A DNA stretch of 7,800 bases. It comes from Azonexus sp. (GTDB taxonomy: Bacteria; Pseudomonadota; Gammaproteobacteria; Burkholderiales; Rhodocyclaceae). The stretch is from the NCBI GenBank assembly GCA_030697085.1, contig JAUYQT010000108.1:1-7800 (forward strand). Direction: 5' to 3'. Below, one piece after another: positions 1 through 4,863 of the stretch. The notes beneath the pieces were generated by a model, which saw only the letters and a program-made list of their open reading frames with translations, was not told the DNA's origin and ran no database searches. Every line of letters begins with the position of its first letter. The stretch's first letter is position 1. The position numbers were made by a program, and so were the translations under genes.

Positions 1-33
1 ACGTGTCCCACATCAAATGATGGGTATTCACCC

Positions 34-372
34 CTAAGCCGCCAGCGCCGCCCCGCGAATCGTCTCCACCGCCCACTGGTTCAAACTCTGCCCGTGAGCA
101 GCCGCAGCGATGGCTGCCGCCTCGTGCACCTCTGGATCGAGGCGGAGCACAAACTTCCCGGAGTAGTGCTTTTTCGGATCAATGCCGCGCTGCTGGCAGG
201 CTTCCAAGAAAACCCGCAGCGAGGTTTCACCCTCACGGTGCAGACCACCCACATCGGCAGCGTAGAAATCAGCGCCACCGTTCAGGCCCAAGAATTCACC
301 CCTGAACATTTCAATCTCAGGGTCGAAAGCAATGACGGCCTGATAGCCGTTAATCGTCATCACGTTGTTCAT
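34..372 (-). CDS. hicB: HicB-family antitoxin
   Basis: Antitoxin of a type II HicAB pair: it binds and blocks the HicA mRNA interferase and represses its own operon. The 112-residue product has the HicB layout. A degenerate RNase-H-like N-terminal half runs over about residues 8-70 (YQAVIAFDPE, later FRGEFLGLNG). After it comes the family signature DPKKHYSGKFVLRLDPEVH, then a C-terminal stretch ending in GQSLNQWAVETI, which matches the ribbon-helix-helix DNA-binding tail. I chose the ATG at 372 because it overlaps the hicA stop as ATGA and has GGAG (378-381 on the plus strand) upstream. A start at 399 would lie inside hicA. The overlap implies translational coupling, toxin gene first. Family recognition is from sequence memory of conserved residues and is strong. 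Confidence 0.92.
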   Translation of the reverse strand: MNNVMTINGYQAVIAFDPEIEMFRGEFLGLNGGADFYAADVGGLHREGETSLRVFLEACQQRGIDPKKHYSGKFVLRLDPEVHEAAAIAAAAHGQSLNQWAVETIRGAALAA

Positions 373-623
373 GGTTTCACTCCGTTCTCTTCCAGCCACT
401 TGCGAATCGATGCCACCGCGCCTTTGTCGGTATCCGGCGACGGGTGGGGGCGATGGAACACCCGCACCACACCGAACAAGAAGACTTCGACGCGAGAGCC
501 TTCACGCTCTGCAATTTCAGCGCCCAGTTCATTGAACAGTGCCTCAATGTCGGGCCACCGAACATTGGCCGAAACCGGCCGGGCATAGATCAATTCGACG
601 GTGCGCTGACGTTTGCGCTTCAT
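369..623 (-). CDS. hicA: HicA-family toxin (mRNA interferase)
   Basis: Toxin partner of hicB, 84 residues; HicA proteins have a dsRBD-like fold and cleave mRNA. The C-terminal half, VFHRPHPSPDTDKGAVASIR followed by KWLEENGVKP, matches the subfamily whose members pair with DUF1902/RHH-type HicB. The middle reads EREGSRVEVFLFG. In canonical HicA a catalytic His follows the GS; here that place is Arg, which I believe is usual in this longer subfamily, so activity cannot be judged from this alone. The gene comes first in the operon and its stop overlaps the hicB start. The ATG at 623 has no recognisable Shine-Dalgarno sequence and sits only 6 bases after a good -10 hexamer, so the mRNA may be nearly leaderless. 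Confidence 0.88.
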   Translation of the reverse strand: MKRKRQRTVELIYARPVSANVRWPDIEALFNELGAEIAEREGSRVEVFLFGVVRVFHRPHPSPDTDKGAVASIRKWLEENGVKP

Positions 624-629
624 GAATAA

Positions 630-658
630 ATAGTATCAATAATTGGTATCACGCGCAA
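630..658 (-). promoter_or_regulatory. predicted hicAB promoter
   Basis: On the minus strand, TTGCGC (658-653) and TACTAT (635-630) are separated by 17 bases, a reasonable sigma-70 promoter reading into hicA. Transcription would start at or just before the hicA ATG. Predicted by eye only. Confidence 0.5.
633..651. promoter_or_regulatory. probable HicB operator in the hicAB promoter
   Basis: The promoter spacer holds an imperfect palindrome, TATCAAT-A-ATTGGTA (634-648, one mismatch). Seen another way, there are two direct copies of GTATCA at 633-638 and 646-651. It overlaps the -10 and spacer, which is where an autorepressing antitoxin such as HicB usually binds. Confidence 0.45.
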
Positions 659-660
659 GG

Positions 661-854
661 CTAGTGAGTGTTACGATCGACGCCGGAAAAGGTAGAAAAA
701 CCAACCGTTACCGGGCTGGCTCTAATTCGCCAGAAGTGGAGAATTAGGCGGCAATGCTGACGGTGTTGCGAACACCAGGCTATTGCCTCCCTGTTACTTC
801 CATGTTTTTTGTTTGAGTGTCCCGCCAGTGTCCCGCGATGAGTGGCGGAAGCGG
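661..854. other. gene-free structured stretch left of the tRNA remnant
   Basis: I see no credible gene here. The stretch holds a 7-bp inverted repeat CTAATTC (722-728) / GAATTAG (741-747). It also holds a nested hairpin in which GGCAAT (750-755) pairs with ATTGCC (782-787) around GGTGTT-GCG-AACACC (762-776), and two direct copies of AGTGTCCCGC (816-825 and 827-836) with an 11-bp period. By position it should be chromosomal DNA downstream of the tRNA-Leu gene, but it could be the scar of another mobile element. Confidence 0.4.
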
Positions 855-887
855 AAAACAAAAAAGGCTTTCCGTCTGGAAAGCCTT
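855..887 (-). terminator. factor-independent terminator, probably of tRNA-Leu
   Basis: A perfect 10-bp stem, AAGGCTTTCC (864-873) with GGAAAGCCTT (878-887), closes a 4-base loop. On the minus strand it is followed by TTTTTTGTTTT. It lies 12 bases past the CCA end of the tRNA-Leu fragment in the same direction, as expected for the native tRNA terminator. Confidence 0.85.
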
Positions 888-899
888 GTCTTTGCTTGA

Positions 900-917
900 T
901 GGTGCCCAGGAAGGGAC
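900..917 (-). repeat. 3' end of tRNA-Leu: attachment site remnant (att)
   Basis: Read on the minus strand, these 18 bases are GTCCCTTCCTGGGCACCA: the end of the T loop, the 3' half of the T stem (CCCTT), the 3' acceptor strand CCTGGGC, discriminator A and CCA. The 5' acceptor partner would be GCCCAGG, the usual start of tRNA-Leu. To the right the match stops inside the T loop, where ACTCGAACC would be expected, so the rest of the tRNA is missing. Elements that insert in tRNA 3' ends leave such a copy at the end away from the intact gene. The orientation puts the element on the right. The true att core may extend further left than I can judge. Confidence 0.72.
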
Positions 918-1131
918 ACGCGTAGCTAGAAAATCAACGGATGCGACAGATATAACCCATTGATTTCTAATAGCTCTAAATTCAGAAAAATCCTAGAACC
1001 GCACACCTTCTGACGCTGTTTCTGTCGCACCTACAGTATCACCGTTACCCGGCTACGTGTAAAGACCTCGACATGACATGAACGCATGCTTTAGAGTTGC
1101 TGTTGATTTAACAAACTAATAAAGGTGTGCC
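918..1131. other. gene-free element end with inverted repeats
   Basis: No gene is apparent. A perfect 9-bp inverted repeat TGCGACAGA (942-950) / TCTGTCGCA (1021-1029) is flanked by a looser outer pair ACACGCGTAGC (916-926) / GCTACGTGT (1052-1060). A further imperfect pair is TAGAAAATCAA (927-937) / TTGATTTCTA (960-969). Such repeats beside an att core could be arm-type binding sites for an integrase or its accessory factor; that is inference. The stretch ends at the ribosome binding site of the next gene. Confidence 0.45.
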
Positions 1132-1353
1132 ATGAAAATGGGAAGTATGGATATTGGCAGCAGGCCAAAGTCAAAACGGTTTAGGGTTGTGTCTGAAAGC
1201 GTTAAGAGCTTTAACCCTCCACCTGAATATGTTGAGATGTACTGGATAGAAGATGTTTCTACCGGGAAGCGTCTAAAAAAATCCTATCATAGTTTGGAAC
1301 AAGCAGAACTTGAATGTAAAGAGATGAACAATCTTGAGTGCGAGCCGGATTAG
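1132..1353 (+). CDS. small protein of unknown function (73 aa)
   Basis: I do not recognise this product. It is 73 residues, soluble, with a basic N-terminal part (RPKSKRFRVV), a proline stretch (FNPPPEY) near residue 30, a middle (YWIEDVSTGKRLKKSYHSLE) that reads like a short beta hairpin, and an acidic helical tail. The ATG at 1132 has AAAGG upstream at good spacing; an in-frame ATG two codons later (1138) is a less likely start. It stands alone behind the element end and meets the next gene tail to tail, the stops overlapping by two bases. Coding is supported by the RBS and a plausible composition, not by homology. Confidence 0.6.
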   Translation: MKMGSMDIGSRPKSKRFRVVSESVKSFNPPPEYVEMYWIEDVSTGKRLKKSYHSLEQAELECKEMNNLECEPD

Positions 1354-1553
1354 TCTATCCTTGTTATTTTGAGTAACGAACGTTCTGGTATTTCATCAAG
1401 AAATGGCGCCTGAAAAACAGAGGCTGTGATTGATACGTTGTCTTCGTGTAATACTATCTGAAGCTTTGAATCCGTTATATCAGTGTGAATAAATCCACCC
1501 CTGTTTTTTGCTTCATCCGGCCATTCTTCCAGTACTTCTATCATAAATTTCAT
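1350..1553 (-). CDS. small acidic protein of unknown function (67 aa)
   Basis: I do not recognise this product. It is 67 residues, acidic, without a signal peptide or membrane segment. It begins MKFMIEVLEEWPDEA and looks like an alternating strand/helix fold (KLQIVLHEDNVSITASVF). The ATG at 1553 has AGG about 11 bases upstream, rather far; an ATG at 1544 (fourth codon) is possible but has no better site. A promoter and an inverted repeat lie just upstream. The gene sits downstream of the relaxase gene on the same strand and could also be read from the mob transcript, since I see no clear terminator between them. Its last bases overlap those of the plus-strand gene ending at 1353. Confidence 0.6.
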   Translation of the reverse strand: MKFMIEVLEEWPDEAKNRGGFIHTDITDSKLQIVLHEDNVSITASVFQAPFLDEIPERSLLKITRID

Positions 1554-1555
1554 AA

Positions 1556-1585
1556 TTAATTAACCTGTTTGTATTTGTTAATTAA
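1556..1585. repeat. inverted repeat, possible operator of the 67-aa gene
   Basis: TTAATTAAC (1556-1564) and GTTAATTAA (1577-1585) are perfect 9-bp arms around a 12-base AT-rich spacer. The repeat overlaps the predicted -10 and transcription start of the minus-strand gene, a position suited to a repressor. AT-richness lowers its weight. Confidence 0.4.
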
Positions 1586-1610
1586 TATCATTAATTTTTG
1601 CTGGCGTAAA
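1582..1610 (-). promoter_or_regulatory. predicted promoter of the 67-aa gene
   Basis: On the minus strand, TTTACG (1610-1605) and TATTAA (1587-1582) are spaced by 17 bases; each matches four of six consensus bases. Transcription would start near 1575, about 20 bases before the ATG at 1553. Confidence 0.35.
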
Positions 1611-1640
1611 ATATATTACCCCATATTTATAACGCATTTT

Positions 1641-3269
1641 TTACCAAGGGTTAAACCCGGAACCAGACCCCCACGGATTTGGTGGTTTAGGCGTTGGAAT
1701 CCTATATGGGTCTGGATATGGGTTGAACGGTTTTACCGGAACCGCTTCCTCAACTTGTTGAGGTGGCGGAATGTCAGGCGGTGAATTGCGTACAGGCTCA
1801 ATTGTTGGTGCTGGATTAACAGGCTCAACTAGTTCCGGTTTAGGTGGCTCTACCTGTCTCACAAACTTCCAAATTGCGTACTTAGGCTGGTCGGGTAACT
1901 CGTATTTTTTTCTCAACTCGTCAGCAAGTACGTCATTTACAGTTTTCCTATATCTGTCAGGAACAGCTTTGACCAGCTCCTGTAACTCCTTGCTGTGCTT
2001 ATAGAAGCACGTGCGGGCATATTCCCGCCACCAAGCATGCATGGGTCCATGCGCATCAAGGTAATTGTTCTTATATTCATCGTAAAACCGAGACCAAGTG
2101 TAATCTTTACCTATTAAAGTCAAAGCATATTTTCGTTGGTTGAATTCAGTGTTAGCTGCTTTTGGTCCTAATATCGAGCGTAGTGCGTAACAGCCTTGTG
2201 CACTTAAATGATTCTTTGGCAGATTAAACATGCACGCATCTTCAAGGCTAGTTCTGACCTTAACAAGTTCTGGTGCTTGATATACAACCATAGCCGTCGA
2301 ATTAGACGCGATGAGCGGTTTTACTGATTGCAATATCCGCTTGTTGATATTGGTTAATTTGCTGCCCGGTTGAATGTGGTTGATAGGAGTTATTATATTA
2401 GGAATAGGCTCGTTGCCTGCTTTGGCAATTGCGACCGTCACCGGCTTTAAAGATGTAAGCATTTTACGCCTAACAATCTTTAATGCAGACTGTTCTGGTG
2501 TTTTAGCCTCGGCTATCTTGGCTTCAATCTCTGCTAATTCAATCTTCTTTGATTTAATCGCGCTTCTAATGTAGTTACGCTCTCCAATGTCTCTGTTTTG
2601 ATTCTTGCGAGACTCCACCTTCTGCGAATTGGTTTTACTGATATTGGTGCGACCTTCATGTTTTGTTGGTTCAATATCTAGACCTTGTTCGGCATATGAG
2701 CGTGAATCAATACGAATATCGAAGCCAGCTTCTTTAAGTGCCTTATTAGCGCATTTCGCCCAACCTTTACGCCAACCCTCTAACACCTTTTTATCATTCC
2801 AATCACGGTTCTTTTTACCAAAACCATCACCATCTAACTCGCGCATAGTTAGCATGATATGGGCGTGAGGGTTACCGTTTTCGTCGTCGTGGATTGAAAA
2901 GTCCGCAATCATTCCATACTTAACAGCATACTCGTCTAAATAAACACGAAGCAGTTCAATCATCTGGATTCTAGATAGCTCTTTAGGTAGGGCTACTTCT
3001 ATTTCACGGAATAATTGTGCGTCTATGCGCTTCTCTGATTTTTCAACCTCGCTCCAAAGCTCGGAACGGTTTTTGAATCGTGCAGGCGCTTTGGTAGGTA
3101 ATCTAATCTCGCTATACCTAACTTCACGCTTGCGTGTGTAATTGTATATATTACCTGAATTAGCATCTATCAGCATTGCGCCAGCGCGATACGCAGCAGA
3201 ACGAACAGCATGGTTAGTGCTTTCATTTCTACGCGAATGCGTTTTAACAGTGCAATGATAAATAGCCAT
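1641..3269 (-). CDS. mobA: MobA/MobL-family (MobQ) conjugative relaxase
   Basis: Relaxase that nicks oriT and pilots the cut strand into the recipient. The first 210 or so residues match the MobQ relaxase domain of R1162/RSF1010 MobA: the start MAIYHCTVKTHSR; Tyr27 in RSAAYRAG, aligned with the catalytic Tyr25 of MobA; LFREIEVALPKELS near residues 86-99; the HUH metal site in HDDENGNPHAHIML with His127, His135 and His137; and a late signature AGFDIRIDSRSYAEQGL. The middle is basic and helical. The last 70 or so residues are proline-rich and end in a Gly/Ser/Pro/Trp tail, an unusual C-terminus. There is no primase fusion as in MobA-RepB. The ATG at 3269 has AAGGA 9 bases upstream. The gene faces away from an oriT just upstream, the normal arrangement. 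The symbol follows the family, not a proven ortholog. Confidence 0.93.
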   Translation of the reverse strand: MAIYHCTVKTHSRRNESTNHAVRSAAYRAGAMLIDANSGNIYNYTRKREVRYSEIRLPTKAPARFKNRSELWSEVEKSEKRIDAQLFREIEVALPKELSRIQMIELLRVYLDEYAVKYGMIADFSIHDDENGNPHAHIMLTMRELDGDGFGKKNRDWNDKKVLEGWRKGWAKCANKALKEAGFDIRIDSRSYAEQGLDIEPTKHEGRTNISKTNSQKVESRKNQNRDIGERNYIRSAIKSKKIELAEIEAKIAEAKTPEQSALKIVRRKMLTSLKPVTVAIAKAGNEPIPNIITPINHIQPGSKLTNINKRILQSVKPLIASNSTAMVVYQAPELVKVRTSLEDACMFNLPKNHLSAQGCYALRSILGPKAANTEFNQRKYALTLIGKDYTWSRFYDEYKNNYLDAHGPMHAWWREYARTCFYKHSKELQELVKAVPDRYRKTVNDVLADELRKKYELPDQPKYAIWKFVRQVEPPKPELVEPVNPAPTIEPVRNSPPDIPPPQQVEEAVPVKPFNPYPDPYRIPTPKPPNPWGSGSGFNPW

Positions 3270-3272
3270 CCA

Positions 3273-3316
3273 GTTATATCCTTAAACTAAGCGATTAGTT
3301 TTAACCTAGATATAAC
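3273..3316. promoter_or_regulatory. nested palindromes in the mobA leader
   Basis: Outer arms GTTATATC (3273-3280) and GATATAAC (3309-3316) enclose inner arms AAACTAA (3284-3290) and TTAGTTT (3295-3301) around a 4-base loop. The block lies between oriT and the relaxase start. In the mRNA the outer stem ends next to the AAGGA ribosome binding site. It can therefore be an operator for an autorepressor, an RNA hairpin that limits relaxase translation, or both. Confidence 0.55.
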
Positions 3317-3324
3317 CAAGTATT

Positions 3325-3430
3325 GCAGGGCTTGACCCTGCTGGAGCCGGGCAATGCGTAAGCATTGAACCGGTTGCCGGAGGCAACACACGTCGATGGT
3401 TTACCATCGATGTATAAGTGCGCTTTGCCG
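3325..3430 (+). other. oriT: origin of transfer (oriT), MobQ/IncQ type
   Basis: Four hairpins stand side by side: GCAGGG/CCCTGC (3325-3341), CAATGC-GTAA-GCATTG (3352-3367), GTTGCC/GGCAAC (3373-3387), and a 10-bp stem (3390-3399 with 3404-3413, one G-T pair) around TTTA. The last stem is followed at 3414 by ATAAGTGCGCTTT. This copies the R1162/RSF1010 oriT plan: inverted repeat, then TAAATGCG, then the nick before CCCT. By that comparison the plus strand is nicked between G3422 and C3423. The 5' end at 3423 would lead the transfer, so the TraD-like gene enters first and mobA last. The position directly upstream of the MobQ relaxase supports the call. Confidence 0.87.
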
Positions 3431-3454
3431 TTGGCTTTTATCCTCGTTAAAAAC

Positions 3455-3509
3455 TATCACAATATTTAATATATCACGAAAATGCTGATTGTCTTTAAAT
3501 AAAGTGATA
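3455..3509. promoter_or_regulatory. TATCAC repeats upstream of the traD-like gene
   Basis: TATCAC occurs at 3455-3460 and 3472-3477 (17-bp spacing), and its complement GTGATA at 3504-3509. They lie in the AT-rich stretch between oriT and the plus-strand accessory gene, where its promoter must be. Possible regulator sites; I could not fix a convincing -35/-10 pair. Confidence 0.3.
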
Positions 3510-3543
3510 ATTTATTCAGATTACAACAATAACAGGAGGATAT

Positions 3544-3993
3544 ATGTCAGATACTAAAATTAAACGAACTAAAGTCGAAATACAGAAAGAAGCATTAGCC
3601 AAGCTTGAATCTGAAGCAGCAGATAAACGAAAGCAAATCGCAATATTAGAAGCCCGACAAAAAAAGGCTGTTGAGATTAAGCAGCGGGCGTTAGATGAGC
3701 GTTTAAAGATTCATTCGGGCGGGATGGTGCATATGGTTGGATTGCACAGATATGTCTATTCGGATGTTGAGGTGCGGGACAACCCACAGGATGCGCTCAT
3801 AGCCAATTTATTAGTCGGTTGCTTGCTCAAGCTATCCCTAGACCTTGAAAGTGCTTCTATTGATGATTTAAAGCGCCTTTGGAATGCAGGTAGAGAGTTT
3901 CGAAAGCAACAGCAATCAGATAGACAACTTGCGGGAGTTAATCCACACCTAAGCGAATTAGATGAACTTGCTAAATCGTTACCTAAGCCGTGA
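3544..3993 (+). CDS. TraD/MobC-like mobilization accessory protein
   Basis: Likely an accessory protein of the relaxosome, the complex that opens oriT for the relaxase. The 149-residue product begins with a charged coiled coil (about residues 5-52, rich in K, E, A, Q and R). It is followed by a patch with KIHSGGMVHMVGL and then DALIANLLVGCLLKL, a pattern like the G-G-hydrophobic core then an LIANLL-type helix in the small TraD proteins next to MobQ relaxases; the tail is helical and polar. The ribosome binding site AGGAGG (3534-3539) is excellent though close to the ATG. It sits on the opposite side of oriT from mobA and diverges from it, the common arrangement for accessory genes. Family assignment rests on pattern and context. 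Confidence 0.65.
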   Translation: MSDTKIKRTKVEIQKEALAKLESEAADKRKQIAILEARQKKAVEIKQRALDERLKIHSGGMVHMVGLHRYVYSDVEVRDNPQDALIANLLVGCLLKLSLDLESASIDDLKRLWNAGREFRKQQQSDRQLAGVNPHLSELDELAKSLPKP

Positions 3994-4017
3994 TGGGGTT
4001 AATGTTCCTCATAACGG

Positions 4018-4104
4018 CAACGATACGTTGTCGATAGCTGATTACTGAACAAGGCTTATGGTTATGCACGACATAACGTTGACGTTTAGTCGCCTTGTTG
4101 TTGC
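4018..4104. repeat. cluster of inverted repeats between convergent genes
   Basis: CAACG-ATA-CGTTG (4018-4030), AACAAGGC (4048-4055) / GCCTTGTT (4092-4099), and inside it GTTATG-CACGA-CATAAC (4061-4077). The right part overlaps the end of the minus-strand gene. No U-tract follows any stem, so a standard terminator is not evident, though this is where the two converging transcripts should stop. Confidence 0.4.
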
Positions 4105-4271
4105 CGACCAAGGTCATCAAGTAGTTGCATCACTCGATATAAACATATTTGACCTTCAGTAATCAAGTTATCGGAAAAGTCGATATCACCGACATAGGTC
4201 AAATCATAGGCCAGTAGTTGAAGGTGTGCTATTGCCTCGTCAATGAGGTTTTTAAGGTGCTCGTAATTCAT
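4086..4271 (-). CDS. small helical protein of unknown function (61 aa)
   Basis: I do not recognise it. The 61-residue product is acidic and predicted helical throughout (MNYEHLKNLIDEAIAHLQLL, then a second helical part ICLYRVMQLLDDLGRQQ), fitting a small helical hairpin. The ATG at 4271 has only a weak upstream purine stretch (GAGCAAGA). A good promoter faces it at 4343-4370, which supports a real gene. It converges on the traD-like gene and diverges from the 64-aa gene at 4453. A link with mobilization is possible by position only. Confidence 0.6.
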   Translation of the reverse strand: MNYEHLKNLIDEAIAHLQLLAYDLTYVGDIDFSDNLITEGQICLYRVMQLLDDLGRQQQGD

Positions 4272-4342
4272 TTTGTCTTGCTCTGGTAGTTGTCGATGCT
4301 TACTAAGTTACAACGGATTTTTAAATTGAATCAAGATGTTTA

Positions 4343-4380
4343 TTTATATTGACATGTATTGTCATGTCAATGCGTGTCAA
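4343..4380 (-). promoter_or_regulatory. promoter with TTGACA palindrome for the 61-aa gene
   Basis: On the minus strand, TTGACA (4370-4365) and TATAAA (4348-4343) are 16 bases apart: a strong sigma-70 promoter reading leftward. The -35 is one arm of a perfect 8-bp palindrome, TTGACATG (4349-4356) / CATGTCAA (4363-4370). A third half-site TGTCAA follows at 4375-4380, ten bases after the second. This looks like an operator laid over a promoter. Confidence 0.6.
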
Positions 4381-4420
4381 TACAGGTATTGTTTTAAGCT
4401 TGATTATTAAAAATAAAAAT

Positions 4421-4452
4421 GGGATGCTCTTCTAAAGACAAAGGAGCATCCC
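4421..4452 (+). promoter_or_regulatory. SD-covering hairpin in the leader of the 64-aa gene
   Basis: GGGATGCTC (4421-4429) and GAGCATCCC (4444-4452) form a perfect 9-bp stem with a 14-base loop. The stem ends at the base before the ATG at 4453. The Shine-Dalgarno sequence AAGGAG (4441-4446) is half in the loop and half in the stem, so the folded RNA should hinder ribosome binding. It could also be a DNA operator. Confidence 0.65.
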
Positions 4453-4647
4453 ATGGATATGGAAATCTATACCGACGAAAATATGTATCGGTTATTTAGT
4501 AATAAATTAGTGGCACAACTACATAGAGTTTATGCGGAATGCCGCGATAATGCTCGGAGCGACAAAGAGATTGAGTTGGCGATAAAATTTTTGAACTTTT
4601 ACACAACCCAGTGCACTATGCGCCCTGCTTGCGATAACCAAAGCTAG
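4453..4647 (+). CDS. small protein of unknown function (64 aa)
   Basis: I do not recognise it. The 64-residue product has an acidic start (MDMEIYTDENMYRLF), a helical middle (NKLVAQLHRVYAECRDNARS, then KEIELAIKFLNFY) and a short tail with two cysteines (QCTMRPACDNQS); a third cysteine is in the middle. There is no signal peptide. The ribosome binding site AAAGGAG is strong but lies in a hairpin that ends at the ATG, so translation is probably controlled. A second in-frame ATG two codons on (4459) lies outside the stem and could be an alternative start. It meets the 63-aa gene tail to tail with one base between the stops. Confidence 0.62.
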   Translation: MDMEIYTDENMYRLFSNKLVAQLHRVYAECRDNARSDKEIELAIKFLNFYTTQCTMRPACDNQS

Positions 4648-4648
4648 A

Positions 4649-4840
4649 TTAAGCCTGTCTTATTTCAAATTTAAATTGTTCGAAATAGTACCAGAACTCA
4701 TGCTCTTCAATTGAGTGCTGGGTATTGTCTTGCATCACTACAAAGTATTTAGGGCCGGCCTTTTTTCGCTCAAGATATGAAACGTTGCTTTTGTAAATCT
4801 CCACTCCGGAGTCAAGCTTAATTAATGTATCGCGTGTCAT
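4649..4840 (-). CDS. small protein of unknown function (63 aa), downstream of hns
   Basis: I do not recognise it. The 63-residue product is rich in aromatic and charged residues, with a likely beta-hairpin start (DTLIKLDSGVEIYKSNVSYL) and an aromatic tail (EFWYYFEQFKFEIRQA). It has a good ribosome binding site, AAAGGA, 8 bases before the ATG. It begins 23 bases after the H-NS stop on the same strand, so the two are probably cotranscribed. That makes a role linked to H-NS possible but unproven. I see no terminator after it, and the 64-aa gene ends only one base away on the other strand. Confidence 0.65.
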   Translation of the reverse strand: MTRDTLIKLDSGVEIYKSNVSYLERKKAGPKYFVVMQDNTQHSIEEHEFWYYFEQFKFEIRQA

Positions 4841-4863
4841 TTTTTATTCCTTTTATTAATAAA

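Noticed and set aside
94..588. Long plus-strand reading frame opposite hicAB
   Set aside because: It is the reverse shadow of two well-supported HicAB genes.
722..750. End of an IS21-group insertion sequence
   Set aside because: The minus strand reads CTAATTCTCCACTTCTGGCG, which reminded me of such ends, but there is no transposase and no second end or target duplication, so I treat it only as a structured stretch.
661..861. Reading frame of 66 residues on the minus strand
   Set aside because: It runs through the terminator-side hairpins, has low-quality composition and no ribosome site.
3544..3993. TraD in the sense of the VirD4/TraD coupling ATPase
   Set aside because: The product is 149 residues with no Walker motifs or membrane segments; only the small mobilization protein of the same name fits.
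4010..4110. Integron attC-like site
   Set aside because: Short AAC and GTT words occur, but the paired R and L core boxes with the right order and spacing are missing, and there is no integron integrase.
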